Shown here in pieces: positions 1-12,379 of a stretch of DNA of 64,000 nucleotides (position 1 is the stretch's first letter; each line of letters starts with the position of its first letter). The position numbers and the translations under genes are program-made. The stretch is from Selaginella tamariscina. Taxonomy: Eukaryota > Streptophyta > Lycopodiopsida > Selaginellales > Selaginellaceae. The stretch is from positions 107,738 to 171,737 of the forward strand of contig PUQB01000163.1 of assembly GCA_003024785.1 (NCBI GenBank). The letters are read 5' to 3'. A model generated the notes under the pieces. The model had not been told where the DNA came from, made no database searches, and saw only the letters and a program-made list of their open reading frames with translations.

Positions 1-2340
1 ACCTTAAATATACTTTATTAACTACTAATAACATAAGTGGGTCGATCTTTTACACATTATAGAATTCGCATATAAGAACTTAGTACACACCTCAACAAGT
101 TGATCACCATTTTTTATAATCATTAACCAACATCGTCATTGGCCATTGCATACCTATATTAACATCCTTATTAATTCATTAGCCAAAAATCATCTCAATT
201 ATTTTCACCATATTAAAGATGAGTTGACTCATTATTTATACCATGTCTAAGTTTCTCACATGGTAGTTATTGATCGACACAATCATATTACCCTTGTTTC
301 TTAAATTAATAACTATGTTTGATTCCTTTTATACAATTTTAAAAACACCATCCTAGATTATTAATATCTTGAATACTTTCTCATCATTAGTAAATTTAAC
401 AAATATTTTTTTGCCTTTGACTCTTAATTATCAATATGTTTTTGAATCATATACAATAAATATTTGTACAATACCACTTGTGCTACTGGCTAGATAGTCG
501 GTGAATGATATTTTTAATATAGGTTAGGTTCTCCATTAGTTCCCGAGTAAGACTACTTAGTAAATAACTAATTAAGTAATGAGGTTGTACAACTTACTAT
601 AGAGAAGTTTAAAATCTAAAATAATAATAACTTTACATCTAGTTTATTATCAAACTTGATTGGTGGTGGGCACTATTTTTACTATTAATACTCAAATAAG
701 TTAAGTTAAAACCATGGTAAGCTTATGAAATTCTTTGTCAAAGAAGAGATGGTGCATAAATCATTATAATATTAATAATAATACTAGAATATGCATTAAG
801 ATATTATAAAAACTTTTTCCAATATATAGTAAGTGTTACATAATTGCAATTTGCTACATGTGCATTTTAACAAATGTCTTGCATTTATTTTATATTGAAA
901 GCCATGTCCTAAGTTATTCAAAGTAATATATAAAAAAACTTAAGTCAAAGATCACTTTAATATAACTTTTGAGTCATTCTTGTGTTTAATTATTTTTTTT
1001 TATTTCCCTTTTTATTAATAAATAAGATTTAATATTCTGATTTATATTTTATTTTGAATGGTAAACATTTATTTCATGTGTATTTAATTAATTTTTTTAT
1101 TTTTCTCTTTTTTTTTTCTTGTACTTATTTTCATTGATCAAAATCCAAGAGGTTTCCATTTACTTGTAACATTGTTAATATATAAACATAATTATCATAA
1201 CTATTGGTTGATAGTGAGTCATGTTTCTTTAAATGCATAAATTTTTAGATTTGTTGGTGAACTTTTAAAAACAAATTTGTATTTTGTATAAACTCATGAT
1301 ATGTGACGATCCAATAATTTACATGGCATTTCCATATGACAGTTGTGTATATAACTTATACTTCTACATGAAGATATTGTGGAATAACTTGCTTGGCTTG
1401 TTTAAACATGGTCTCCCCCTCCGTGTCTCATGTCGTGTCAAACCAAAGTTGCACCGATATTAAATGATTTATAATCGGTGAAAATTAAGTTATTAGTTTT
1501 ATTACATATTAAAATTGTTGGGTCTTTTATTTTTATTTTTTTTAAGTAATTAAATTTTATAAGGTTAGTTGTTACTGAATCAATTATAAAATTACTAAAT
1601 GGTATGAGCAAGATTACTAATGAATTTTGAAAGATTTAATTTCCACCGTCCAAATCTCCGCTGATAAATTAAAATTAAAATTCTTAAAATTTAGGTTATT
1701 TTGAATTCAAATTTACATTGTTTTTATATATAAGTATATGATATGATTTAAAATACACATGATAAAGTAAATGTCAAAACAATTAAATCGGTGAAGTAAT
1801 TACGTGTTATTATTAGTGATAATAAACTGTACTAGTATTTTATCATATTGATTACGTGTCAATTATGTGCGGACTGAGTTGGTGTTAATTTATGGTTGGT
1901 TCTTACGAAGTATTTTATAAGATTGGTTGTCACGTTTCATCATGTGTATTCATGAAAAAATTGGTTATTATTCATATAGTTTATATAAAACGGTTATTAA
2001 ATATTCAATGAATACGTACTTTAAATAATTTAATTTGTATTAATTTCAAACCGTTCGATCCAATACAATGTAAAACTAGGAGGAGGATATTGCGTGTTGG
2101 GGGCAAATACACGGCTTTACCTGTCTTTCAACTTATATCTTCTCTCACCCGAAGTCATTTTCATGCTAGACTAGGTATTTTATTTATATTTTAGATATTA
2201 ATCAAGTTGGTGAAGATGCTTAAAATGGACATGTGACCCATATAACACTAATAAACGTAAGAGATTTGTCACATATATAATTTTAATTAGCATTAACTAA
2301 AATGTATTTATCAAAATCATAACACTAATTGAAAAAAAAA
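1..2340. other. AT-rich intergenic DNA, no gene seen
   Basis: No open frame of recognisable coding character is visible on either strand. Part of it (about 240-1700) is repeated at 13640-15075; see that entry. The last 200 bases before the LFS-like gene resemble the upstream region of the second LFS-like gene near 20.5 kb, so they probably include its promoter. Confidence 0.7.
240..1700 (+). repeat. Segmental duplication unit, copy 1 of a non-coding block
   Basis: The block matches 13640-15075 in the same orientation with many small indels. Shared landmarks in the same order include the motif CATATTACCCTTG, the ACAATTTTAAA stretch, the run ending in CACCGTCC near 1650 (15015 in the other copy), and TTCTTAAAATTTAG. 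The match ends at a sharp junction near 15075, where copy 2 jumps to sequence homologous to about 9405. Copy 2 therefore appears to lack what lies between 1.7 and 9.4 kb here, including the LFS-like gene. Confidence 0.7.
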
Positions 2341-2402
2341 TTAGTTTTTAATAATAAACATTCAGTACATATATCATAAGACAGCTTCTTGAGTTGGTGG
2401 TC

Positions 2403-3509
2403 ATGGCAGACTCATCGAAGTGGGGCGGATCTGTGAGTGGAATCGTTGATGCACCACTCGACAAGGTGTGGAATATTACTTCGAAATTTGGAGGGTTGAT
2501 GAATGGACTCCTCCTGGTTTATTGGACTCTTGCGAGATTGTCGCCGGCGAAGAAGGGGTACCCGGCTGCACGAGACTTGTTATATTTAGTGCTCGCAAGA
2601 GTAAGATCAGAGAGACTCTCATTGAGTTCAGCGGTGAGGAACATCTCCTTAAATACAAGATTGAAGGTAATTAATCTTATGATAATACATGCCTGTGTGT
2701 GTCTGTGTGTAATATAACATAAGAGTTTAAGTATTTAGCTCCATACATATCAGAAAGTTGTTGGTGTGTGTGCGTGCGCACGTGCACGTCTGGGGACACA
2801 TCCATTTATTTACATACATACCCATGTCATGGAAGTTTTGAATTTATATATATCCCCTCGAATGTTTTAAATTTACATGTATATTTAATTTATACCAAAT
2901 TCGAAATATGAAATAGAATGAAGTTTACTAAGTAAAATTATTTAATATTTATAATAATTTTATGTGTGCGTGCATGTGTGTGTGTATCCCGGGACACAAT
3001 TATTATGTCATTTTTAATTATAGAAATATTACATAATGTATATCCAGCGGATGTTTTAGATTTATATATAAGTTTAAACTTCAATTTAGATTTGACTTTT
3101 TTCTTTTAAATTATGCAGTTAGTTAAATTTGATTTATAAGATTAAAATGAGTGTATTAAGTAGGCATTAGAAAATTATAAAATAAGTAAATATTAGTAAA
3201 TGCCATTACGTTTTAAAAAACTATATTATATCGAGTGTGGATATGTGTGGATAAACTGTGCGCATTTAATTATGTTCTTATATTATATATAATATTTCAT
3301 TACTTATAGGCCATCCTGTACTGGAGGGAGTAATTTCCACTCAAAAGTTTTCCAAGTATGCAAAAGATGAAAACAAAACAGTGGCAGAATGGTCGTACCA
3401 AGCCCCATTCGACCAATCCAATCCCGACAAGGAGAAAATAATCTCAGACATCATACTTGGATTTTACCAGGCCGGTGTTGAGAGCTTGAACAAGGTTGTA
3501 ATGGCTTGA
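2403..3509 (+). CDS. Lachrymatory-factor-synthase/Bet v 1-like START-fold protein, copy 1
   Basis: Two exons, 2403-2666 and 3310-3509, with a GTAATT donor and a TTATAG acceptor, encode about 155 residues, the usual length for small START/Bet v 1-fold proteins. The start is the ATG in MADSSKWGGSVSG. Exon 1 has the N-terminal strand and helix with KVW, then WTPPG, GEEGVPGCTR and an IRETLIEF strand. Exon 2 has a TVAEWSYQAPFD strand and a long C-terminal helix, IISDIILGFYQAGVESLN. The order and motifs fit plant LFS-like/PYL-related START proteins, which bind small hydrophobic ligands. The ligand cannot be read from sequence. One base appears to be missing near 2497 (GGTTGATGAATGG), because the first 32 codons and the rest of exon 1 lie in different frames; copy 2 shows the expected spacing there. 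The product is inferred cytosolic, as no signal peptide is seen. Confidence 0.75.
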
Positions 3510-4990
3510 TTATACATATAATAAAGTTTATTTATTATTTTTATTATTTATCAGTATAATCGAGCATTATAGACAATAAATAAATAAATAATAACTCTAA
3601 AACACCTTATAATTTTCACATCAAAATGTATTGTTATATTTTTAATTTATTTTGTGTTATACAATAGTTAGAGGCATGTAATATACATACATAGAAAACT
3701 GTGAAGGATACCGAGGGTGAGGTTTAATTTAGATATTCTATAGTTTTTAGAAATGTTATTAAGTATGTATAAATACATTTAAATAAATTTGAAGTCTTGA
3801 AAATTTTAAAACTGCACTTCATACTTCACATTCTTGTTATTGATATAAATTTAAATTACATGCATTATTGTTGTATGAATTATTAAGTTTTATATTAAAA
3901 TATTAAAATATTATCTGAAAATGAGATATATAAACATATATAATTATGCTTAAGTGGTTGTGAAAAGAACATTTAAATTCTTTATAAATGTTTATTCATA
4001 TGAATACACACACGCATATATATGTATGTATGTGTGTGTGTATATATACTAATTGCTCGTCTTTGGTGAGCTAATTTAATAATAATTTATTAATTAATGA
4101 ACCTTCATGCTTAATTTGGTGAATTTATCTTAAATTAGATCCTTAATATAATTTTATTTTAACTTAATGAGTTTGAATTAAATTAATTTAGTTGTTAGTG
4201 AATTTATTTTTAAATTAAACATTTTTATTCTTTTTTAATAAATTTATTTTTAAATTAAACACTTAATGCAATTAATAGTCTTAATTTAATGAATTTATCT
4301 TTTAAATAAGTTGGATTCTTAACATAATGAGTTTAATCTCCTAAGCTCTCTTTAATATAATGAAAAACATATCCTTAACTAATGAATTTATTCATAAATT
4401 ATTTTTAACTTAATTAGTTTATCCACACTCATGCTATATATACCATGCATGGTCATGAATGACCCATGCTGATTACTAGTGCCACGTGAATCTAAAATTT
4501 AAAATGGTTATTGATGGAGTGCAATGCCTGATAATGTCATTTGGGTTTAGATTTAGTATATTGTTAATGGGTTAACAACCATGACACTATCATGTGAATT
4601 TAGGATATAGAATTGTCATTAAGGGGCATTCATTAAATATATAGAATATGAATTTAAAATTTAAGGTGGTTGTTGAATTGGGCCACATAGGTTTAAAATT
4701 TAATATTGTTATTAATGGCATTAATAAAATACAATTATAATTTATGGGTTGATGGAATGATTTAGGATAATAGTTATATAAGATTTAAGATGTTGTCAAT
4801 GAGGGTGTTGATGATAGACACACACACACAAACAAACATATACACCCACAGTGAATGGCAAACCTTAAGACAGTACAAGAAAAATTCCGGCTAGTGATAA
4901 ACTCACCGGAATTTTTGAATTTGTTCCGGATTGATCCTTTAAAACTTAATTTGTATATTAAAAATCCTAAGCATTGCCAAAATAAATGGT
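3510..4990. other. AT-rich intergenic DNA, no gene
   Basis: No coding signal is visible. The stretch includes a (CA/TA) simple-repeat patch near 4007-4048 and another at 4817-4835. The block 4048-4440 is a degenerate tandem array described separately. Confidence 0.6.
4048..4440 (+). repeat. Left arm of a long, degenerate inverted repeat made of roughly 35-bp units
   Basis: The segment is an array of related units resembling CTTAATNTAATGAATTTAT and TTTTAAATTAAAC. The same unit in reverse complement fills 7560-7915, and the outer ends also pair approximately (CTAATTG near 4049 against CAATTAG near 7903). Between the arms lie the hAT-transposase remains and an LTR fragment. The similarity was judged by eye in very AT-rich sequence. 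Confidence 0.4.
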
Positions 4991-5009
4991 TTTTTTTTTT
5001 AATTTAAAA

Positions 5010-6305
5010 CCATAATGAGCAGTGGAATGCCAATGTGCAACTCATAGTCAAACTTTTCCATCAAGTCCCTTAAAGGAAAATTCTCACAAGCATATCCAAC
5101 GTCTCCAAGTTGAACCCGTTTCTAAACTTGGTTTTCACCAAGTTTACCCTATTAAAACCACGCTCACAACTAGCTATACTGCAGCATTGTACCATGCCAA
5201 TGAAGCCCACTTTAAATAGGTTTAGATATTTATCCTTCCAATTAGAATGTGTAAACATCGTTGAAACTCGTCCCTTGAACTCCTCTGATGCCAAAGCTTT
5301 TCAAACCTCATACTCACTCATGAAGTTATCAATGTCTACTATACCTTGAACCAGCTCCCCATCAACCACTTGATGTCTTCCGTAAAATTCAGCTATTTAT
5401 CTTGTCTCAGCAATCCCATATTGCTTTAGCTCCTTCACTAATGTCGGTAAGTTCATTGGGGCTAACACTTGTTTTTACAGCACGCTGGTTACTCTTGACT
5501 CTTGCATACACCTCCTAATGCCATCAATCAGGACATTTGAGAATGCTACTTGGAAGTCTAAAGCTTCTTACAAGTCAGACCCATCCACCAGCTCCACACC
5601 CCTGTACATATTTCCCCTCACTGAAGCCCTTAATTCGTGGAGCAAGCCTTCTGTAATTCCCAATCTAGAATCAAAGAATAACCAGTAATATCCACCTATG
5701 AATCGTTCAAGTCAATTTCATTCCCTAGATATTTCATTTGTATTTCATGATTACCTCTTTGCATAAGGGCCCAACCAAAGCCACATCAACCCGAGTATGT
5801 TGAAAGTGGAAACTAAGGTCCTTCATCACTAATAATATATCCCCTAGAAAGTGAAGTACATACAGATTTTTCAAGTTTCAAGTTGATCATAGACCTTCCA
5901 TTTCTTGTTCTACCTAAGAACCTCTATAACATACTCTGAGCATTCACAAAGCTTTGCAATTGCACCATGCCTGCTTAACCACCTAGTCTCTTGAATCTGC
6001 TACAACTTGAGTTTGTTGTAATTAAACTCCCTGCTCCAGAGCAAGTAGCTGGGTGACCCTATTTGAGCTATGAGGAAGAAGGATGCGACTTGTTGACAAG
6101 CTTATCCATGTCCTCCAAACCTGTTGCAAAACCCATCCTTGAAAGCATCTTCCACACACAAATTTGCTCAATGGGCAGGAACCACGGATGCTTAAAGGAG
6201 AGCCTATGTAGCACCTTGGAAGATGCTAGCAGTTGCATGCGCTGCGTTGGTGGAACCTTGCAGATTTGTGACCACTTGGCGCAAAATGGCCAGCTCATGA
6301 AGTAA
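5010..6305 (-). pseudogene. hAT-superfamily transposase remnant (ZNF862-like type)
   Basis: On the minus strand, 5294-5070 reads as a hAT C-terminal dimerisation region with CSIASCERGFNRVN, VKTKFRN and ETLDMLVRI. Upstream at about 6000-5920 lies another hAT hallmark block, TRWLSRHGAIAKLCE followed by CSEYVIEVL and then a stop. About 6298-6068 adds a further 76-residue open stretch upstream. Frames change and stops interrupt between the blocks, so no intact transposase is encoded. hAT transposases cut and paste DNA elements with short terminal inverted repeats and 8-bp target duplications; I could not find such termini. No zinc-finger BED domain was recognised. This is an old, immobile relic. 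Confidence 0.7.
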
Positions 6306-6439
6306 CATTTGGTGCTCGCGTTGAAAATTGCTTAAAATCTGTCATGATTCTGTGAATAAAGGAGGAAAACAAGGGAGAAAAGCTAAGGAAAAAAGTAATT
6401 GGAATCGGGAGCTATGAAAGCAGTTAATATCAATTGTCA

Positions 6440-6815
6440 AGCCACGATTCAAGAGCAAGTAGGTTTGACTCAATAACAGGACAGAATTAGGAACAAACAA
6501 GAACATAAGGTAAGGAGCAAGACAAAGAACAAGATAAGAATGATCATAGATGACTGTGTTAATAGTAACTGATTATACAATAATTAGGTTGGAGCTTTTA
6601 TGCTCACACACTTCAAGAGCAATTCTAGGCATGAGCTAAAAATTACTCCAAGAGCTAATCTAGTCATGATTTAAAAATAATGTCCCTTATCCTGTGGTAT
6701 ATCTTGTAAGCATATCCTGTAGGTTGTCCTATAAGCATATCCTGAGCATATCATGTATCCCGTATTCATATATTCTGCATTTTGTATCCTATATCCTATA
6801 TCGGATCGTGACAAT
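6440..6815 (-). mobile_element. Fragment of the LTR family whose solo LTR lies at 59004-60733
   Basis: In reverse complement this stretch follows the left half of the 59.0-60.7 kb solo LTR: the GGATATNCC-type short tandem units, then ATGACTAGATTAG, then GAGCATAAAAGCTCC and the CTTGTCTTGTTCTTG-like run. It holds only part of the U3 region and has no visible ends or target duplication of its own. Confidence 0.6.
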
Positions 6816-6829
6816 GCCCATAAAAACAG

Positions 6830-9110
6830 TCTTAACATTTTGATAAATGATATGGTTATATAGTTACGGCTATTGTATTAACTTGTTCATAAATTCAAAA
6901 TTTGAGGTTGGTCAATGGTTATGAGCTTGAATGCATCAATATTGAGAATGCAATTGTTTATGGAATGGGGAATAGTTTGAAGTGCTTATCAAACATTAAT
7001 TATTTGAATTAATGAAAATGTTATACATTAATATAAAATTTGAGAAACATTTATGTAATCCATTTGGAAGTTGGAAATAGATTAGGTGTATAAATATATA
7101 GTTCAGGAAGACTCTTATCATAAGAGCTAAGTTTTAAAATTTAATATTTCAAACTTAGTAAATAAGGGTTACAAATTGTTTGAATGAACTTAATTGTTGT
7201 ACTCTTTGAGGATGAGTACAATGTGAGCGTGTCAATTAAAACACATAATATTTAGGCACTAAATATAAGTTACGATTTTTAATTGAACAAATTATTCCAC
7301 AAGCATTCAAGAAAGTATTTTATTTTACGTTCACTCCCTAAATTGGCCGGTGATGTAAAAAATAGTGCTATGAACTTAATAGACGACCTAGTTTGTTTTA
7401 AATAAGGATAAGTTTTGGTAATATCGTAAAGAAGTTAGTCCTTATTCATATATATGTAAACAAACATGCGACTTTACGATTGCCTTTGGCCAGATTGATA
7501 AGTTAATATGAATTAGTTAATGGAAAAACTAAATTTAATTCTGATATAAGTCTCATGCATGACATACATGATTAAGGATAAATTCAAATTAAAAATAAAT
7601 TCACCATGTTAAAGAAACAATTGGTTAAAGGTCCAATTTAAGAATAAATTCACTAAGTTAATGATAACAACTATGTTAAAGGTTCAATTTAATAAATTTA
7701 AAAATTAAGAATAACAAATGAGTTAAGGGTTCAACTTGGAAATAAGTAAGGATAACAACTATGTTAAAGGTTCAATTTAATAAATTTATAAAATTAAGAA
7801 TAACAAATGAGTTAAGGGTTCAACTTGGAAATAAAGTTAAGGATAACAATTAAATTAAGGATAATTAATAGTTCATGGGTAAACCTAAGAGCTTGAGGAA
7901 AAACTCACCACAATTAGTTAAGAATCATGTATCGTGGACTAAAGATCAATGCATACATTTAATAAATTAAAGTCACACAAAGCCTTTGCTAGCATATCCA
8001 GCTTAGATATTTATGCCAAGTTTTGAACATAATCAACATAGAAAATAAGTATGATAATCAGACTTATTATAAATTTGTAACTTACATTAAAAAACATTAA
8101 ATATTGCGTAGCTCAATTTGTTCATATAACTTAAATGTTGCTTTGGATATAATTTCAAAGTCATTTTAATTTAAAAAAAAATAATATTTTAAGTTAAGTT
8201 TAAAATTACAATAAATTAAGTATTAAACTAATGATGTACATAACAAATTTTTTTTACTGGTGAGTTTATATGTTTAAAACTTGATACTTAATGTAATCAA
8301 ACCAATATTTGACCATTTATAACTATAACTATAACTCCACTTATAATTTTGCCACTTATAATTTTGGAGGTCAATATTATGTCATTTTTAAAATGAAGAA
8401 AGCTATTTTTTGATTTGTTTTTTTATGGATTTGAAAAAACAAATTTATAAGGTTTTCAAATAAATATTTACATATTCTTAAAAAATAATTATAATTTAAA
8501 TATAATATGCCTTAGTGATTTATAAATAAAATACTATATCATTAAAGAAATATTAAGGAGAAAAACATTAAAACAAAAATAAATAGAAATTTTTTAGGTT
8601 ACTAGCAACATTAATGAATTTAACAATAATGACATTAATAATTATTCTATTAATAATGTATAAATTTTAATATTTAAATTAACAACGTGTTTTAATTTGG
8701 AAATAACAATCCTAATCTTAATTTTAAAATTAGAATTAAAATTAAAATACTTAAATTTAATTTAAAAATTAGCAATGTGATTTAATACCATGAATATATA
8801 ATGTAATATATCTAATATAATTTTAAAATAAATTATGTAACATATAAATATAAAAAAATACACTCTCTTTTTAAGTTTAAATTACATATATAAACATAGC
8901 CATAGAATTATAATATATAATGTTATGTTTTACTTACGATAAATCCGGAAATATCTAAATAATTAAGAGGGCACATCAATCTATAATAAACTCATAATAT
9001 TTCTGGCTGATGACAACAACGTAACGTCGTGAAGATGGACCATCGGACTGGAAGGGTTGTTGGGTGGTGTTGTGGTTATTGTTGACATTAATATATTATT
9101 GAATATATTA
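6830..9110. other. AT-rich intergenic DNA, no gene
   Basis: No coding frame is recognisable. The only organised sequence is the repeat array at 7560-7915, which contains a clear tandem pair of about 85 bp (AACTATGTTAAAGGTTC near 7667 and again near 7749). Confidence 0.6.
7560..7915 (-). repeat. Right arm of the long, degenerate inverted repeat; contains an 85-bp tandem duplication
   Basis: This is the reverse-complement partner of 4048-4440. Two nearly identical units of about 85 bp (about 7660-7744 and 7745-7833) share AACTATGTTAAAGGTTC and GAGTTAAGGGTTCAACTTGG, and the flanks carry diverged units. It may be the subterminal repeat of a decayed DNA element or only a local tandem expansion. 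Confidence 0.45.
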
Positions 9111-9114
9111 AAAT

Positions 9115-10480
9115 ATAATATGGGCGCAAATTACACAGGTATATTCTATTCGATACTTTATGTGGCCGCGTGTGTCACAAACATTGGCACCATGTTTGTT
9201 AATTAATGTACAACTATGTTTTAATGGGCAACATATACAAAATATTAAATGATTAATTAAAACATATATATGAACTAATTAAAAGGACGCTATTATTGTA
9301 TTTTTTTAATATATAAACATAAAGATTCCTTTATTGAATTAAATTAATTTGATTATAGTATTACTTAATACCTTTTCAGATATCATGATTTATCTGAAAC
9401 GATTCTCTTTTGTATTAGTCATAATTAATTTAAACTTAATTAATTAGTAAATATTAAAAAACAAAGAAAATAATTAGAAACTTTATATAAACAAATCGTA
9501 TGAAATGCATTAACCTTAAAGATCTTATATCCTCTATATAAATTAGTGAATTAATTTAATTAATTAACTGTGAATAAGGGAACCTATCCCGTTTCTCTTT
9601 TGTCAGTACATAACATGCTTATAATTTAAATTAAATTAACATTTTCGTTTATATTAAAAATATAGTGAATTTCCTAAGTTCTCTTCAAATTTGATTTATT
9701 AAAACTATTTTTATTACAATTATATTAAACTATGCTGTATGTTTTAAAAATCTTATTAAATTAAACCTTCAGTATTCTCCAGAAAATAATTATATAAAGA
9801 TTCAGATAAGAATAATGTCGTGCGAAACCGCTTTTCACGCCGTAGGCCAAGTTCCATATGCGACTTACTTGACAGTTGATAAGTTCCACACGAGGACTTA
9901 TTAGTAACATTAAACCATTTGTAATACCTTCATCGTCCATATATTAAATAATTGGAATATACAATTACACAGGTATATTCTGTATTGATACTTTATGTGA
10001 AACTGCTTTAATTAATGTGTTTTAATGGCAACGTATACAAATGAAGATACTATATTAAATGATTAATCAACCGATAGAATACTTAATACTTATTGGTTTT
10101 TAAATATATGATTCCCTACGGTATTTTAGATATATGATTCCCTACGGTATTACTTAAATATGGTATCCTTTGTATTAGTCATGATTAATTAGAATTTGAT
10201 TAATAAATATTAAAAAATATGTATATTGCATTAGACTAAATTATATCCTGGAGTACTAGAACATACCCCATTTCTCTTTTGTCAGTATATAACATGCTTA
10301 TTAATTTAAACAACATTCAGTCTATTAAAATTCTAGTCAATATTTTAAATTCTGTATTTTATTATTATTATATGTGTTTAAAATCTTATAAAATTAAACC
10401 TCCTCTGCTCAGTATTATTCTATAATAATAATAATATGGTCCATGTCGGCTCCATGTGGATGTGTGTGTGAAAGCGCTTT
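9115..10480 (+). repeat. Local tandem duplication upstream of thaumatin-like copy A
   Basis: The sequence from about 9130 (ACACAGGTATATTCT, ACTTTATGTG) recurs from about 9965. Both copies then run through ATTTAGATATATGATT-like sequence, TTTCTCTTTTGTCAGTA with AACATGCTTA, and a CGCTTTTCA-GCCGTA block (9828 and 10472). The second unit also has an internal repeat of GATTCCCTACGGTATT (10111 and 10138). The same region is present once in thaumatin copy B (about 15100-15500). Confidence 0.6.
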
Positions 10481-10693
10481 TCATGCCGTATATTTAAAAA
10501 GTTCAATATGTGATTTAGAAGCTCCACGAAACGTAAGAAAATGTTATTTAATTTTTAAGATATCACGATCTCTATTATTCTTCTAGACTGCCTGAACAGT
10601 AGAAAACACTAACACTCTCCATAGAAAATTCCCTACCCAATAGAACGTTTACAGAACGAACGCACATGCGTACAGGCTACGGTATGTAACACA

Positions 10694-10702
10694 CTATATA
10701 AG
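10694..10702 (+). promoter_or_regulatory. TATA box of thaumatin-like copy A
   Basis: CTATATAAG lies 37-45 bases upstream of the ATG. It is kept at the same distance in copy B (15763-15771) and is changed to CTGTATAAG in the inverted copy C, within a longer conserved upstream block that begins near AGAAAATTCC. Confidence 0.6.
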
Positions 10703-10738
10703 TGTTTGTGGTTCTTCATTCTCCATCTCAAATATAAC

Positions 10739-11290
10739 ATGGCTTCCTCTTCGTTTTCGGTGCTTTTATTTTATCTGGTTAGTTTCACATTGAGTAGAAA
10801 ACATGCATATTTTAAAAAGTGGCGTGTGTGTGTGAGATAGAGAGATGTGCTTCTCATATAGTTATTCACAATTGGTTTGTGAATCACACAACGTCTTCAT
10901 AAGTGTTGTTAAGTAATTTTAGCAGCATCCCTCTCTTAAGTGTTGTTAAGTAGCATCTCTCTCTCACTAGTACTTAAGTGATGTTAAGTAGGTTTTAGCA
11001 GCATAACTCTCTCTCTCTCTCACATGAATGTAATACAAGACGTTAAGCATACTTCCACGAATCTCACGTATGCATCTAAATAAACTTTATTAACAAGTTT
11101 ATTAACTAACTTAGGCATGCTTATACAGCTCTTTTCTTGAGTGCAACATCCACTTCTTTCAACGTGGTGAACCGCTGTTCGAGCTCGATCGACGTCGTGA
11201 TCAGGCAGAATCCAGGTCCCTCAATCGGTGATGGATTTAACCTCTCTCCTGGAGCATCAAGGCTATCAATGCACCAGATGGCTGGGTAAT

Positions 11291-11341
<51 letters not shown>

Positions 11342-11730
11342 ATTATATATATATATATATATATATTAACGTACTTGGTACAGGGGGAACTTTGGACTAC
11401 AAACTCCGTCCTTACTGGCTGAGTTTTCAATAAACTCAAACGCGGGAAACGATTTCTACGACCTGAGTGCTGTGGACGGATTTCAGTTGGACCGTGGGAT
11501 GAGGATCGAGGGTGCAGATCCTGTGGTCAGCTGCAGCGCAAGCAGGAGCATATGCCCTGGTGAGAATATTCAAGGCAGCGCGTGCGTGAGCCCCAATAGA
11601 GACGACCCCAACACAAAACGTGAGAGCAATCGAGAGTTCCTGTGGCGACGCATACAGTTGGTCTAAGGATGATACAGCTACCCACGGCACTCCCACTGGC
11701 AAGACTTTTACTATCATTTACTGTCCTTGA
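10739..11730 (+). pseudogene. Thaumatin-like (PR-5 type) gene, copy A, frame-disrupted
   Basis: Three exons are inferred from the three copies in the window: 10739-10777 (start of the signal peptide, MASSSFSVLL), 11129-11285 and 11394-11730. Exon 3 has the thaumatin signature LAEFSIN, DFYDLSAVDGFQL and CGDAYSW, and ends TIIYCP, the FCP-like end typical of the family. Thaumatin-like proteins are secreted defence proteins stabilised by disulphides; some bind beta-glucans. Compared with copies B and C there are small indels in exon 1, exon 2 (AAGGCT instead of AAGGGCT) and exon 3 (about 11617, two bases missing), so the frame does not hold. These may be real decay or consensus error. The WGRTGC-to-TGDC segment of standard thaumatins is absent at the exon 2/3 junction. 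Confidence 0.7.
11288..11366 (+). repeat. (CT)n-(TA)n microsatellite forming intron 2 of copy A
   Basis: A long CT run is followed by a TA run, between the donor after GGCTGG and the GGTACAG acceptor. The same compound repeat sits in the same intron in copies B and C. Confidence 0.9.
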
Positions 11731-12296
11731 AGGAAATTTTAAATATCAATTTTAATAAAAAACTCTTATTTATTATTATCATTATCTTTTTTAATAAATA
11801 TATGAATGTTCCAAGACATCCACATCACACACAACAAACAAATGTGTGTGTATTCGTAAGGTATACACTTGCATATGCAGAAGATGTCATTGAAGTGAAT
11901 AAAACGTTTAAATTTGTTATTATTATCAAATATCTTCTTTTCATACAAATATATTTTCTAAGTCAAAGTAAGACCACGCATACACAGGTAAGCAAACAAA
12001 TGTAGTGTATGAGAAATTATACGCGTGTATATATACATTGTACATACATGTTGAAAACTGTCGATTTCTAGATAACCAAAATAGACATACTATAATTAGT
12101 TAAAGATGCATAAAGAGAGATTAAAGTAGTGGAGTTCTACAAAGGTTTCATTTATTTTGTAATTTTCACATATATTAAGAAAAAGGTGATTTTCAAATTT
12201 TAACGTAAGCAGTGGGTCGATTTTTTTGAGTTAAAAATTTATAATGACATATTAATTAGAATAAACTATAATATTTGTGTATATAAATAATTAAAT

Positions 12297-12360
12297 ACCA
12301 AACCAAGGTATTTACAAAGCCAAAAGGATATACCATATACCAAACTTTTTTCCCAAAAGA
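12297..12360 (-). pseudogene. RAD23: Remnant of the RAD23 3' untranslated region
   Basis: In reverse complement this matches the sequence just after the intact RAD23 stop (about 45490-45575): AAGTTTGGTATATG, then CTTTTGGCTTTG. No coding part of RAD23 remains here. It marks the end of the duplicated thaumatin-RAD23 segment in this copy. Confidence 0.6.
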
Positions 12361-12379
12361 CTTATCTCGACATTGTATT

